Positions 38,979 through 48,040 are shown, counted from the stretch's first letter. The stretch is 64,000 nucleotides of DNA from Thermococcus alcaliphilus (GCF_024054535.1 NZ_JAMXLV010000021.1:62001-126000); one strand, 5' to 3'. Program-made: numbers and translations. The notes: generated by a model from the letters alone, not told the origin.

Positions 38979-40253
38979 TTACCCTCTTCTCCTAAATCTC
39001 AGCTTTGCCGTGAGGATTTTTTCTGTTGTGAAAAACCTTGCGGTTACAAAGAGCGTCAGTACTGATATAGCTCCTAAATAGATTGCACTGGCGTACATTG
39101 TGGAATATTCTCCCATAAGCATTGCCCTAGAAGCCAATATCGGGTGGCTGAAGGGGATTGCTAGCAAAAAATACTTGATTGCCAAAGGCAAAGTTTCTAT
39201 GTCTGCAAACATGAGTATGAACGTAGGAAATGCCAGCGGCATTATTCCCGCACTTACTACGGTGTTTGCGCTCTTTGTGTCCTCTGCAAAAACAGCAAGC
39301 AGCATAGCGAAGCTCAAAGCGAATATCATCGCTAGGAACATTATAAGAACAAAAAGTGCCGCCCCTTGTGGAGTAACTGCCAGTCCAAGGTCTTCAAGGG
39401 AAATTCCAACTTGGGCTGAAGAAGTCAAGCTCCCGAGATAGTTTCTCATACCTATCATATAGGCTATTGCTGCTATTATGCCTATTACAGCCGTTCCTAC
39501 CATTTTTCCAGCCACAATAGTTATCCTTTTCACGGGCAGAGTGAGGAGGGTTTCGAGAGTTTTGTTCTCCTTTTCCATAGCCATGCTCCCGGCTGACATT
39601 TGGGCAACCAATATTATCATTATGAATATTACGATAGGCATAGAAAAAGACTGAGATGCTATGATGTTCGCTACCAACGAAGGTGGAACGGCAACAATGC
39701 GCCCCTTAATTACGGTGAAGCTTTTTGCGTCTATTGGTCTTAGAATAGCCTCCGGGTCACCTTCTATGTTCTGCTGTATCTTTAGCTTCGCGAGATACTC
39801 GTTGAGAACCGTCAGCACAGCGTTTATTCTACCTTCACTTACCGCTTCCCTCATGCCTCCACTTATCCCCTTGATTATGCCATACACCTCCACCTGAGCT
39901 TTTTGGTTGTTTTCTATAGCCTTTGAAAAGTTCTGTGGAATTATTACAATCATGTTGTAGTTTTTCTCTTGAGCTTTCCTGATAGCTTCATCAATGCTCA
40001 AGGCATCTATCTTGGTTAGAGTCACATTAGGGGCAGTTTCTAAAGCTTTGATCAGCAGATCGCCGTATTGACCTTCATCAAGGTTCACCAATACAACTTT
40101 AGTTTCCTCTTGAGCCTGTTCAAAACCTACCTGCATCATCTGTCCCAAGGCGGGATATATGATTAGAGGTACTATTATTATGCCAAAGATGAGCCCCTTG
40201 TCTCTCAGAAGGTCTTTGAGTTCTTTCATTACGAGTATCCAGAAGTCGCTCAT
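38979..40253 (-). CDS. ABC-2/NatB-type transporter permease
   Basis: A 424-residue membrane protein in the NatB/ABC-2 layout: one N-terminal helix (LIFGIIIVPLIIYPALGQM), a large extracytoplasmic domain of about 160 residues, then five to six helices. The SMAMEKENKTLETLLTLPVK motif before the third helix is the ABC-2 coupling region. It is the last gene of the XRE-regulated operon and directly follows its ATPase with no gap. NatAB systems export sodium or toxic compounds; the substrate here is unknown. Confidence 0.9.
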   Translation of the reverse strand: MSDFWILVMKELKDLLRDKGLIFGIIIVPLIIYPALGQMMQVGFEQAQEETKVVLVNLDEGQYGDLLIKALETAPNVTLTKIDALSIDEAIRKAQEKNYNMIVIIPQNFSKAIENNQKAQVEVYGIIKGISGGMREAVSEGRINAVLTVLNEYLAKLKIQQNIEGDPEAILRPIDAKSFTVIKGRIVAVPPSLVANIIASQSFSMPIVIFIMIILVAQMSAGSMAMEKENKTLETLLTLPVKRITIVAGKMVGTAVIGIIAAIAYMIGMRNYLGSLTSSAQVGISLEDLGLAVTPQGAALFVLIMFLAMIFALSFAMLLAVFAEDTKSANTVVSAGIMPLAFPTFILMFADIETLPLAIKYFLLAIPFSHPILASRAMLMGEYSTMYASAIYLGAISVLTLFVTARFFTTEKILTAKLRFRRRG

Positions 40254-40994
40254 TCAAACACCTCCACCGCCCGTTTGGATTATGGACATAAAGACCTCTT
40301 CGAGGTTTTCCGCTTCGTATTTTTCCTTCAGCTCTTTTGGGGTTCCGATCTCAACTATCACACCACGGTTTATCAGAGCAACCCTATCACAGAGAAACTC
40401 TACCTCAAGCATGTTGTGGCTCGAAACTAGAAATGTTATCCCCTTCTCTCTTGCAAAGCTCTTTATCGTCTGCCTTATGGAGTACGCATTTATTATGTCC
40501 AGCCCGCTTGCCGGCTCATCCAGAATGGCAAGCTTAGGCTCAACCATCAAAGCCCTCGCAAGCAAAAGCTTTCTCGTCATACCCTTTGAGTACGTGGAAA
40601 TTTTGTCGTTCAGCCTATCCCCAAGGCCACTAAGCTTTATACCAAGCTTAAGCATCTCTTCATAGCTCTTTCCCGTTTTAGCATAAAGCTTTGCCATGAA
40701 CTGGAGGTACTCAATTCCCTTGAGGTTCTTATAAGCCCCAGCTTCCTCCGGAAGGTAGCTTATGAGCTTCCTTACTTCATCTCCCTCTTTAACTATATCG
40801 TGGCCAAAAACTTCAGCCTTTCCCCCCGTTGGAGTTAACAAAGTTGCTAGAATCTTGAGCGTTGTGCTCTTTCCAGCGCCGTTAGGACCAATTAAGCCGA
40901 AGATTTCTCCCTCCTTAATCTCAAAACTTATTCCTTTGAGAGCCTTGACTTTTCCGTAGTCCTTCTCAAGGTTTTCAACTTTTACAGCGGGCAA
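40254..40994 (-). CDS. ABC transporter ATP-binding subunit
   Basis: A 246-residue ATPase with Walker A GLIGPNGAGKSTTLK, signature YSKGMTRKLLLARALM, Walker B LAILDEPASGLD and the switch SSHNMLEVE. It powers the NatB-type permease encoded directly downstream. The ATG at 40994 is preceded by GAGGGTGAGAAG. It is 20 bp after the XRE regulator gene, so regulator and exporter share an operon. Confidence 0.93.
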   Translation of the reverse strand: MPAVKVENLEKDYGKVKALKGISFEIKEGEIFGLIGPNGAGKSTTLKILATLLTPTGGKAEVFGHDIVKEGDEVRKLISYLPEEAGAYKNLKGIEYLQFMAKLYAKTGKSYEEMLKLGIKLSGLGDRLNDKISTYSKGMTRKLLLARALMVEPKLAILDEPASGLDIINAYSIRQTIKSFAREKGITFLVSSHNMLEVEFLCDRVALINRGVIVEIGTPKELKEKYEAENLEEVFMSIIQTGGGGV

Positions 40995-41014
40995 CTTCTC
41001 ACCCTCCTACAGGA

Positions 41015-41212
41015 TTACTCTTCTTCGTATATGAATATATCCTCAATTTTCGTGTTAAAAAACCTTGCTATCTTAAAGGCTAACCTTAGAGATGGGTCGT
41101 ATTTGCCTTTCTCTATCGCTATTATCGTCTGCCTCGTGACGCCAAGGGCTTTGGCAAGCTCCTCTTGCGTTAGTCCTCTCTCTTCTCTGAGCTCGCGGAG
41201 ACGGTTCTTCAT
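41015..41212 (-). CDS. XRE-family helix-turn-helix regulator
   Basis: A 65-residue protein that is only a Cro/C1-type helix-turn-helix domain: LRELREERGLTQEELAKALG, VTRQTIIAIEKGKYDPSL, then a short C-terminal helix (ARFFNTKIEDIFIYEE). These small regulators dimerise on palindromic DNA. Two 16-bp palindromes at the operon start (42199-42230) are its probable target, implying autorepression. The start is ATG 41212, 8 bp after AGGAGG; the GTG at 41218 overlaps the previous stop codon. It lies between the membrane-protein genes and the exporter. Confidence 0.92.
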   Translation of the reverse strand: MKNRLRELREERGLTQEELAKALGVTRQTIIAIEKGKYDPSLRLAFKIARFFNTKIEDIFIYEEE

Positions 41213-41214
41213 GC

Positions 41215-41514
41215 TCACATCCTCCTAGCGTAGTATGCTCTAAAGATCCAGATGCTAAAGAATATCGCCATGAAGATTATCAAAGCTGTGTCCCTAGCAT
41301 CGCTGTTTTTTGTAACAAACCAATGATAAAATAATAAAATGATGTCGACAATCATAACGAGCTCCAAAGTTTTAAGTGCAGTCCTTTTATCTATTTCCCT
41401 CGCTCTCTCATCGGCGGGAAGCCCTATTTCTCGAAGCATAATTCTCGTCATCAAAGTTCCAAGAAGAGCTCCACCAATAAGGGAGATAACTGCAACGATG
41501 AGCAATTCGTTCAT
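41215..41514 (-). CDS. Small membrane protein, DUF2178-like (paralogue 3)
   Basis: A 99-residue protein with three hydrophobic helices: an N-terminal helix (LIVAVISLIGGALLGTLM), then MIVDIILLFYHWFV and IIFMAIFFSIWIFRAYY. Between the first two is the shared motif DERAREIDKRTALKTLELV. It ends in YYARRM, like its two neighbours (YYARVM and HYSRVM). It starts immediately after the stop codon of paralogue 2. DUF2178 proteins are archaeal and of unknown function. It is probably co-expressed with the downstream regulator and exporter. Confidence 0.78.
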   Translation of the reverse strand: MNELLIVAVISLIGGALLGTLMTRIMLREIGLPADERAREIDKRTALKTLELVMIVDIILLFYHWFVTKNSDARDTALIIFMAIFFSIWIFRAYYARRM

Positions 41515-41805
41515 TCACATCACCCTGGAATAGTGAATTTCAAGAATCGTTGGAAGGAAAAAGCTGATAAGAGCAACGATCACTAATACAATACAGCGCT
41601 CCCTCCCCCAGAAGGCCTCATAAAACAACATTAAACCAACGAACACTTGCAACGCTTGAAGGGTCTTCTTCGCTGCTAGTCTGCTGATATTCTCTCCCCT
41701 CTCGTCTAGCTTTTCCCCCAAAGCTTTGCGTCTCATATAATTTAAACAAGCCGAAATGAGAGCGATTGAGAGGACAATTAGATAGTAAACCGCCAATGGG
41801 TTCAT
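41515..41805 (-). CDS. Small membrane protein, DUF2178-like (paralogue 2)
   Basis: A 96-residue protein with three to four hydrophobic segments and the shared motif KLDERGENISRLAAKKTLQA. It ends IHYSRVM. The ATG follows the stop of paralogue 1 without a gap, and the ribosome site GGGTGATGTGA is formed by the last codons of that gene. The middle protein of a tandem set; it probably forms a complex with its paralogues, an inference from co-translation. Confidence 0.78.
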   Translation of the reverse strand: MNPLAVYYLIVLSIALISACLNYMRRKALGEKLDERGENISRLAAKKTLQALQVFVGLMLFYEAFWGRERCIVLVIVALISFFLPTILEIHYSRVM

Positions 41806-42186
41806 TCACATCACCCTCGCGTAATAATGCCTTAGAATGAAATGTAGGAAAAGCATTCCAGCAAGTGTGAGTCCTATGGCAGCAAAAGCCCCCGCAAACT
41901 TTGGATCACTCAGCTTTCCTGTGAGAGCTATCATAGCGATAGCCAAAGCTACTTCTACAATTTGAATGGTTCTTACTGCGGCAATTTCACTTATCCTTTT
42001 TGTACGCTCGTCCTCGAAGACATGACCCCTATTTTCAAAGATTAAGTAATAGGTGTGAATGAAAAACGCTCCTAAGACAAAAACCGCCACGGATACTTCA
42101 ACTTTTCCCTCTGGGAGTGCCCAACCCATTATCCATCCCACTGTCATAACACCAACTAGTGGTGGAAGATGGACAAGCTTGCTCAT
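41806..42186 (-). CDS. Small membrane protein, DUF2178-like (paralogue 1)
   Basis: A 126-residue protein with four hydrophobic helices and the motif FEDERTKRISEIAAVRTIQI. It ends HYYARVM. It is the first gene of a six-gene operon. The start is ATG 42186, preceded by GGTGAGAAGG; an in-frame ATG at 42198 adds only MVRR and lies at the operator edge. Upstream is a TATA-like GGTTATAAGG (42234-42243) and two palindromic operators. Confidence 0.78.
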   Translation of the reverse strand: MSKLVHLPPLVGVMTVGWIMGWALPEGKVEVSVAVFVLGAFFIHTYYLIFENRGHVFEDERTKRISEIAAVRTIQIVEVALAIAMIALTGKLSDPKFAGAFAAIGLTLAGMLFLHFILRHYYARVM

Positions 42187-42198
42187 CCTTCTCACCAT

Positions 42199-42230
42199 GT
42201 AAAGTTTCCTTTACGTAAAGTTTCCTTTAC
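42199..42230 (-). promoter_or_regulatory. Two abutting 16-bp palindromic operators
   Basis: On the plus strand, the palindrome GTAAAG-TTTC-CTTTAC is repeated exactly with no spacer (42199-42214 and 42215-42230). The pair lies between the TATA-like box at about 42234-42243 and the first gene of the operon, so a bound protein would cover the transcription start. The XRE regulator encoded in the same operon is the natural candidate to bind here, two dimers side by side. Confidence 0.85.
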
Positions 42231-42292
42231 ATCCTTATAACCTTTATGCTAAAACCCTCACTACCCTCAATTAAACACTCCAAAAATCCTTT

Positions 42293-42673
42293 CTACTTTT
42301 TGAGCCAATAGTAAAGCATTGCGACCAAAGAAGAATACACAAGGAGCTGTACTACAACAAAAAAGTATCTACTGAGGATTTCAAACTCCTTTGTCCCATA
42401 ACTGCTCGCTAACTTCCATACGGAGAATGCCGCTATTATCGGAGCAGAAATCTCAAAAGTCAAAGTTAAAACTCTCATTTCCCTAATTTTCTCCTCTTTG
42501 CTCTTTTCAATTCCTGCAAGTTTCATTCCCAAATATATGGAACAAAAAGCCAGAATTACAGATATCGCAGCTTTATCAGGATTTTTAGATTTTATAAAGT
42601 GGTTTGTGAGAATTACAAATAAAATCATGAAGACAAAAGCAGATATCCAAACACCCCAGCGCTTAATCTCCAT
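42293..42673 (-). CDS. Small membrane protein, distant DUF2178-like paralogue
   Basis: A 126-residue protein with four hydrophobic helices, the first being ISAFVFMILFVILTNHFI. The EKSKEEKIREMRVLTLTFEI segment sits where the three neighbouring paralogues have DER...TL, hence the tentative relation. It is on the same strand, but ends 62 bp upstream of the operon promoter and so belongs to a separate transcript. The start is ATG 42673 behind GGTGATTGC. Function unknown. Confidence 0.7.
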   Translation of the reverse strand: MEIKRWGVWISAFVFMILFVILTNHFIKSKNPDKAAISVILAFCSIYLGMKLAGIEKSKEEKIREMRVLTLTFEISAPIIAAFSVWKLASSYGTKEFEILSRYFFVVVQLLVYSSLVAMLYYWLKK

Positions 42674-42716
42674 GCAATCACCGGGTGATTCCTAAAATTA
42701 GAGGAAGTAGAAAAGG

Positions 42717-43022
42717 TCAAGGTCTTTGAAGTTTCTCCTTTATCGTTGAAATCCTTCTTAGCTTGGACTTTACAGCGAGTTTGCTGTGATCAATAACAAT
42801 AAACTCTCCGATGCTCTTAACGGCCTTCATCGGTATGAGGAGAAGGCCTTCATGATCGGTAACAAACTCACTAGTGTCTAGGTCTTCGTCGGGCTCAGCA
42901 ACAATCACCAAAATTTCTCCGGTTTCCTCATCAAAACTCAGATCGTAAAGCCATCCGAGTCTTATTCCAGTGTCAGTTATAAGCTCCATATCCCTAAGCT
43001 TTGATGCCTTAATTTTCACCAT
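42717..43022 (-). CDS. PRC-barrel domain protein
   Basis: A 101-residue PRC-barrel protein (KASKLRDMELITDTGIRLGW; LYDLSFDEETGEILVIV; LLLIPMKAVKSIGEFIVID). Archaeal stand-alone PRC-barrel proteins are small beta-barrels; some link FtsZ to the membrane as CdpB-type division proteins, others are tied to RNA metabolism. The start is ATG 43022 behind GGAGGGG; a start 15 bp upstream would lie in that site. It is apparently monocistronic, downstream of Cdc48 with a 73-bp gap. Confidence 0.88.
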   Translation of the reverse strand: MVKIKASKLRDMELITDTGIRLGWLYDLSFDEETGEILVIVAEPDEDLDTSEFVTDHEGLLLIPMKAVKSIGEFIVIDHSKLAVKSKLRRISTIKEKLQRP

Positions 43023-43095
43023 CTTAGTCCCCTCCAATTTTTGCCTACATAAAAAATCGCCTTTTTTCTATAAAATCTTTTCTGAAAATGAAAGA

Positions 43096-45606
43096 TCAAA
43101 GGGTGAAGTAATCAACCTCCTTACGTTCCCCTCCCCCAGTAGCTTTCCTGCTCTCCTCAAATTGTTTGTAATAATCGAGCATATACCTTGTTATACTTGG
43201 CCTGACTTTTTTCATCGCCTCTTCAAAGTCCCTCTTTGAAACGCGAAGCTTTTCAAGGAACTCTTCAGCTTGTTCTTCTATTAGCTCCTTAGGAGTTCTG
43301 GAAACAGCTCTTCTAAGGGCAATCAAGGCTGCTTCTCTAACCAATGCAGCTAAATCTGCACCGCTGTAGCCTTCGGTTTTCTTTGCTAGCTCCTCCAAGC
43401 TAACATCACTTGCAAGAGGAACCCTCCTCGTGTGAACCTTGAGAATCTCAAGTCTTGCCTTCTCATCCGGAGCTGGAACTAAGATGAGCCTATCGAATCT
43501 TCCCGGCCTAAGTAACGCCGGATCGAGGATATCAGGCCTGTTTGTAGCAGCAATGACCACAACACCACTGTTCTCTTCAATCCCGTCCATTTCTGTGAGC
43601 AGCTGGTTAATAAGCCTATCAGTAACCCTGTTGATGTCGCTTCCCCTCATTGGGGCTATTGCGTCAATCTCGTCAATGAACACCACCGTAGGAGCAGCCT
43701 GTCTTGCCTTTCTAAAAATTTCTCTAACCCTTTTTTCGCTCTCTCCAACCCATTTGCTAAGCACTTCTGGCCCTCTGATGCCAATGAAGTTGGCCTCACT
43801 TTCGTTAGCGACGGCTTTAGCTAATAAAGTCTTACCAGTTCCCGGAGGACCATAGAGGAGGATTCCCTTCGGTGGAGTAATTCCAAGCCTCTGGAAAGCC
43901 TTAGGATACTTGAGAGGCCACTCCACTGCTTCCCTCAGTTCTTGCTTAACGTTCTCAAGGCCTCCAATATCTTCCCACCTAACGTTGGGGACCTCTATGA
44001 GGACTTCCCTTAAAGCCGAAGGTTCAATCATCTTCAATGCCTCATAGAAATCATTCTTTGTGACCTTAAGCTCCTGAAGCACCTCTGGTGGGATCCTTTC
44101 TTCCTCGGGGTTTATCTTCCCTTCTGTTATTAGCCTCCTCAGGACAACCATTGCGGCTTCTCTCGCTAATGCTGCCAAGTCAGCACCAACGAACCCGTGA
44201 GTCTTCTCAGCAAGCTCCTCAAGGAGAAGGTCAATCAAACGATGCCTAACTTCTTTGTATATCTCGCCGTCCTCTTTTAAAATCTCCTTAATCTCGTTTT
44301 CGTCCTTTGCTCCCTCAACTTTCTTAATAATTTCATCGAGCTTTGCCTTCTCGAAGGAGGATTTCCTTTTCAGCTCATTTAACACCCTCAAGACGCTCTT
44401 CTTATCATAATCTGGCTCAAGGGGCATTCCTCTTGTGTGGATTTGGAGTATTTCCTTTCTTCCCTGCTTGTCTGGAACGCCAACCTCAATCTCCCTATCA
44501 AACCTACCAGGCCTTCTAAGGGCAGGATCTAGAGCATCGGGTCTGTTAGTGGCAGCTATTACTATTACCTTGCCTCTGCTCTTCAAGCCGTCCATCAAGG
44601 TTAAAAGCTGAGAAACAACTCTCTTCTCAACTTCACCTGTAACTTCTTCTCTCTTTGGAGCTATTGCGTCAATCTCGTCAATGAAGATTATGCTCGGAGC
44701 ATTTTCTTCCGCCTCCTTAAAGATCTCCCTTAGCCTCTCTTCGCTTTCTCCGTAGTATTTGCTCATGATTTCTGGACCGTTAATTGCTATGAAGTGAGCA
44801 TTAGCCTCATTGGCAACAGCCTTAGCCAACAAAGTCTTACCAGTACCAGGAGGACCATAAAGCAAAACACCCTTAGGCGGCTCAATGCCAAGTCTCTCAA
44901 ACAGCTCCGGATGCTTAAGAGGAAGCTCTACCATCTCTCTAATCTTTTGGATGGCTTCTTTAAGGCCTCCAATGTCCTCATAGGTAACTTCAGGAACCTT
45001 TTCTTCTTTAACCTCTACCGCCTGTGGAAGAACCTCTATTTCGGTGTTGTAGGTTATCTGAACGATCCCTTTTGGATTAGTGTTCACAACGATGAACTTA
45101 AGCTCGCCAAATCCCAAAGGAAGGCTCTCAAAGAAGCCCCTAAACAGCTCATCAAATGGGGAGCCGGTATAGAATTCTGTCTCCCTTCCACTTGCCACGA
45201 TTAGGTCTCCTTTGACCACCGGTCTTCCGAGGAGGTTTCTTTTAACGAGCTCACCTGGAATCTGGAGATAGACCCCCTTTTGTGCCGGTGCCAAAACGAC
45301 CCTCTTTGCTTCTTGAACCTCCGCTTTTCTTACCGTGACGTAATCCCCTATGCTAACTCCTGCATTTCTCCTAATATAGCCGTCCATTCTTATTATGTCA
45401 AGGCCTCTATCGTCGGGATGAGCATTTTCAACTATTGCTGCGGTTTTCCTCTCTCCTTCCAGCTCCACTATATCTCCAGGTTCAACGCCAAGCTGCTTTT
45501 GATACTTTCTATCAAACCTAACTATCCCCCTACCAACATCTCGCTTTAACGCTTCAGCAACCCTCAATTTTATTTCTTCTTTGGTTTCCTCCTTCCCAAA
45601 AATCAT
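43096..45606 (-). CDS. Cdc48/VAT-type AAA+ ATPase
   Basis: An 836-residue double-AAA unfoldase. The N-terminal double-psi barrel (about 1-190) precedes D1 with Walker A GPPGTGKT at 251-258 and Walker [11 protein letters not shown] near 308-317. D2 has Walker A at 586-593 and [10 protein letters not shown] near 643-652. A charged helical insertion of about 60 residues (400-461) interrupts the lid of D1, between [10 protein letters not shown] and [10 protein letters not shown]. Cdc48 unfolds substrates for the 20S proteasome and others; the alpha subunit of that proteasome is encoded at 9279. It overlaps the RuvC-like gene by 4 bp at its start. Confidence 0.96.
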   Translation of the reverse strand: MIFGKEETKEEIKLRVAEALKRDVGRGIVRFDRKYQKQLGVEPGDIVELEGERKTAAIVENAHPDDRGLDIIRMDGYIRRNAGVSIGDYVTVRKAEVQEAKRVVLAPAQKGVYLQIPGELVKRNLLGRPVVKGDLIVASGRETEFYTGSPFDELFRGFFESLPLGFGELKFIVVNTNPKGIVQITYNTEIEVLPQAVEVKEEKVPEVTYEDIGGLKEAIQKIREMVELPLKHPELFERLGIEPPKGVLLYGPPGTGKTLLAKAVANEANAHFIAINGPEIMSKYYGESEERLREIFKEAEENAPSIIFIDEIDAIAPKREEVTGEVEKRVVSQLLTLMDGLKSRGKVIVIAATNRPDALDPALRRPGRFDREIEVGVPDKQGRKEILQIHTRGMPLEPDYDKKSVLRVLNELKRKSSFEKAKLDEIIKKVEGAKDENEIKEILKEDGEIYKEVRHRLIDLLLEELAEKTHGFVGADLAALAREAAMVVLRRLITEGKINPEEERIPPEVLQELKVTKNDFYEALKMIEPSALREVLIEVPNVRWEDIGGLENVKQELREAVEWPLKYPKAFQRLGITPPKGILLYGPPGTGKTLLAKAVANESEANFIGIRGPEVLSKWVGESEKRVREIFRKARQAAPTVVFIDEIDAIAPMRGSDINRVTDRLINQLLTEMDGIEENSGVVVIAATNRPDILDPALLRPGRFDRLILVPAPDEKARLEILKVHTRRVPLASDVSLEELAKKTEGYSGADLAALVREAALIALRRAVSRTPKELIEEQAEEFLEKLRVSKRDFEEAMKKVRPSITRYMLDYYKQFEESRKATGGGERKEVDYFTL

Positions 45607-46376
45607 TTTTTATCACCCTTTTTCTTTTTATGAATTTCAATCGCTTCTTCCAGGGTCAAATTTCCCTTAGCCACTTCTCTCGCAAGCTTCGACGAGATTG
45701 TTATTTTACCATTACTCAATTCTCGGCTCCGAGTTTTTATGTACTCGATTTCACCCTTTGTAGGTTCACCAGCATGGATAAGCTCTCCCAATTTAACCTC
45801 TCTTCCATCTCTTAAAGCTATGTTTATCGAGGCAACTATATCCTGCACCTGAGAGATTTCTATCCCACCAACCTTTGGGGTTGTGCCCCTCTCATTCACG
45901 AGGATAATGGGAAAATCCTCACCAAGCACTGAAGCAAGGCTTTTAAGCATTAATATTCGATGTCTTTTTGCCCCATGTCCTATCTTAATCTTTGCCTTGG
46001 GATACTTCTCCAAAAGCTCTAAGATCGTGCCAACGTCCTTAGGATTTTTGAGATGATAGACCTCAATTACCCGGTTGTCTGCAACAACGGCCACTCCCGG
46101 CCTCTCTCCGGGATCTATGGCAATGTATATGTTCTTAAACCTTTTTCTCCCTTCAAGCCTCGCCAGAAGTTCGTCTATGAAGTTCTCATTTACAACCGCT
46201 ATCTTGACTGGGAAATTGATTTTATCGTACTCCTCCAAGCTCGTCAGAACGACCTCAACATCAAAGGGGATTCTATCTGTAAGCTTAAGGCTGTAAAAAG
46301 GGATTTTATACTCACGTAAGACCTTTGTTGCAAGGTAGTAAACCCTCGCATTCTCAGTAACAACCGCAACCCTCAT
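45603..46376 (-). CDS. Predicted RNase H/RuvC-like fold protein
   Basis: A 257-residue protein. From about residue 90 it shows [20 protein letters not shown], the first strand pair of a RuvC/YqgF-like RNase H fold with an Asp. VNERGTTPK supplies a Glu and [14 protein letters not shown] an Asp, the pattern of a three-acid metal site. The N-terminus ([20 protein letters not shown]) looks like a separate alpha/beta domain. Nuclease activity is a prediction. The start is ATG 46376; the frame is open upstream through 183 bp with no ribosome site. It is in an operon with Cdc48 (4-bp overlap). Confidence 0.75.
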   Translation of the reverse strand: MRVAVVTENARVYYLATKVLREYKIPFYSLKLTDRIPFDVEVVLTSLEEYDKINFPVKIAVVNENFIDELLARLEGRKRFKNIYIAIDPGERPGVAVVADNRVIEVYHLKNPKDVGTILELLEKYPKAKIKIGHGAKRHRILMLKSLASVLGEDFPIILVNERGTTPKVGGIEISQVQDIVASINIALRDGREVKLGELIHAGEPTKGEIEYIKTRSRELSNGKITISSKLAREVAKGNLTLEEAIEIHKKKKGDKK

Positions 46377-46545
46377 GATTGATAAATCACGTGAGGACAT
46401 TAAAAACATTAAGGAAAACACAAAAAAGCAGGAAACTGCTTGAATTTGGAAACAAAGCTGTAAAACTTGAAAAATTTTTTGATAAAGTTTATAAACCTTG
46501 GCTGCAGAGATAAGAATGCCCCTAGAGGGGGCGGAGGTGATAAAC

Positions 46546-46728
46546 ATGCAACCTCCCAAGAAAAAGAAAGTCGAGGATTATGAAGAGGAAGAAGAGCTCT
46601 TCGAAGAGGAAGAATGGGAAGAAGATTGGGATGAGGACTGGGATGAAGAAGAATGGGAAGAGGAAGACTGGGAGGAAGATTTTGAAGAGGACTGGGACGA
46701 AGACTGGGACGAGGAAGAAGAGTGGTAA
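46546..46728 (+). CDS. Tiny, extremely acidic Trp-rich protein
   Basis: A 60-residue protein starting MQPPKKKKVEDY. The rest is only D and E with eight regularly spaced Trp: 39 of 60 residues are acidic. The ATG at 46546 sits behind a near-perfect GGAGGTGATAAAC site, and GTTTATAAACC (46486-46496) is a strong TATA box, so it is very probably expressed. The basic KKKK patch opposite an acidic tail resembles nucleic-acid mimics or histone-chaperone-like tails; this is inference. Longer frames begin at 46498 without a ribosome site. No family is known to me. Confidence 0.8.
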   Translation: MQPPKKKKVEDYEEEEELFEEEEWEEDWDEDWDEEEWEEEDWEEDFEEDWDEDWDEEEEW

Positions 46729-46785
46729 ACCATCTCATCCAACAATTTTATTAATCCTTTTCTCCTTCTTTATCCGGGTGATAAA

Positions 46786-47988
46786 ATGGCATTTTTGAAG
46801 GTTGTTCCTCTTGAGGAAGCACTAAAAATCATTAACTCCCTACCGCTCAAGCCGAAAATTGAAGAAGTTGCCTTGGAAGAAGCTCTTGGAAGGGTTCTTG
46901 CGGAAGATATACGCTCCCCCATAGATGTTCCGCCCTTTGATAGGGCAACGGTAGATGGATACGCGGTTAGGAGTCAAGACACCTGGAACGCGAGTGAGAG
47001 CAATCCGGTAGTTCTTAAGGTAATTGGAGAAGTTCATGCTGGGGAAGAGCCTCAAATTGAGCTCGGCGAAGGAAAAGCTGCATACATCTCAACCGGAGCG
47101 GTGTTACCAAAAGGAGCCGATGCTGTAATAGAGTTCGAGATAGTAGAGAGAAAGGGAGATGAGGTAATAATCACCAAGCCTACGTATCCCCAAGCGGGTG
47201 TAATGAAAGCGGGGACAGATATTCCAAAGGGAACTCTTCTTTTAAAGAAGGGGACAAAACTTGGCTTCAAGGAAACTGCCCTTCTCTCTGCCGTAGGGAT
47301 AAGCAAGGTGAAGGTCTTTGCAAAACCCAAAGTTGCAGTGATCAGCACGGGGAATGAGGTCATCTTACCCGGAGAAGATCTCAAACGGGGAAAAATTTAC
47401 GATATTAACGGAAGGGCTGTAAGTGATGCCGTTAGAGAACTTGGAGGCGAAGCATATTTCCTCGGAATAGCAAGGGACAATGAGGAGAGCTTGAAAGAGA
47501 AAATACTTGAGGGGCTTAAGTATGACATAGTAATCCTCTCTGGCGGAGCAAGCGGAGGTACGAGGGACTTAACGGCATCAATAATAGAGGAGCTTGGGGA
47601 GATAAAAGTGCATGGAATAGCCATACAGCCTGGCAAACCAACAATAATCGGGGTTATAGATGGAAAGCCTATTTTTGGACTTCCGGGGTATCCAACTTCT
47701 TGTCTAACGAACTTCACCCTTCTCGTTGCCCCGCTGATTAGGAAGATCCTAGGCGGAGAGTTTGAAACCCAAAGAATCAAAAAGAAGTTGGCCCATAAGG
47801 TGTTTTCCGTCAAAGGTAGAAGACAGTTTTTACCGGTTAAGCTAGAAGGAGAAATTGCAAAACCGATCTTGAAAGGCAGTGGAGCAGTCACAAGCTTTAT
47901 AGAAGCAGATGGGTTTGTTGATATTCCAGAAAACGTTGAGATACTCGAGGAAGGAGAGGAGGTAGATGTTATACTGTTCCGCTTTTAA
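46786..47988 (+). CDS. moeA: Molybdopterin molybdenumtransferase MoeA
   Basis: A 400-residue MoeA with its four-domain order: PFDRATVDGYAVRSQDT near the N-terminus, STGAVLPKGADAVIEFE, then the MPT-binding domain with VAVISTGNEVILPGEDL and the loop LSGGASGGTRDLT, and a C-terminal beta domain. It inserts molybdenum or tungsten into adenylated molybdopterin. Thermococcales use tungsten-dependent aldehyde oxidoreductases. A GGGTGATAAA site precedes the ATG, 57 bp after the acidic-protein gene. No fused periplasmic-binding-like domain is present. Confidence 0.96.
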   Translation: MAFLKVVPLEEALKIINSLPLKPKIEEVALEEALGRVLAEDIRSPIDVPPFDRATVDGYAVRSQDTWNASESNPVVLKVIGEVHAGEEPQIELGEGKAAYISTGAVLPKGADAVIEFEIVERKGDEVIITKPTYPQAGVMKAGTDIPKGTLLLKKGTKLGFKETALLSAVGISKVKVFAKPKVAVISTGNEVILPGEDLKRGKIYDINGRAVSDAVRELGGEAYFLGIARDNEESLKEKILEGLKYDIVILSGGASGGTRDLTASIIEELGEIKVHGIAIQPGKPTIIGVIDGKPIFGLPGYPTSCLTNFTLLVAPLIRKILGGEFETQRIKKKLAHKVFSVKGRRQFLPVKLEGEIAKPILKGSGAVTSFIEADGFVDIPENVEILEEGEEVDVILFRF

Positions 47989-48040
47989 TTTCCAAATAAC
48001 TTTTAAATGATCTCCTCATTATTAGGGTAGGTGAAAAGGA

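Noticed and set aside
46580-46798. A Lys/Arg-rich frame overlapping the acidic protein gene
   Set aside because: It is the shifted-frame shadow of GAA/GAC/TGG repeats; only the acidic frame has a ribosome site and promoter.
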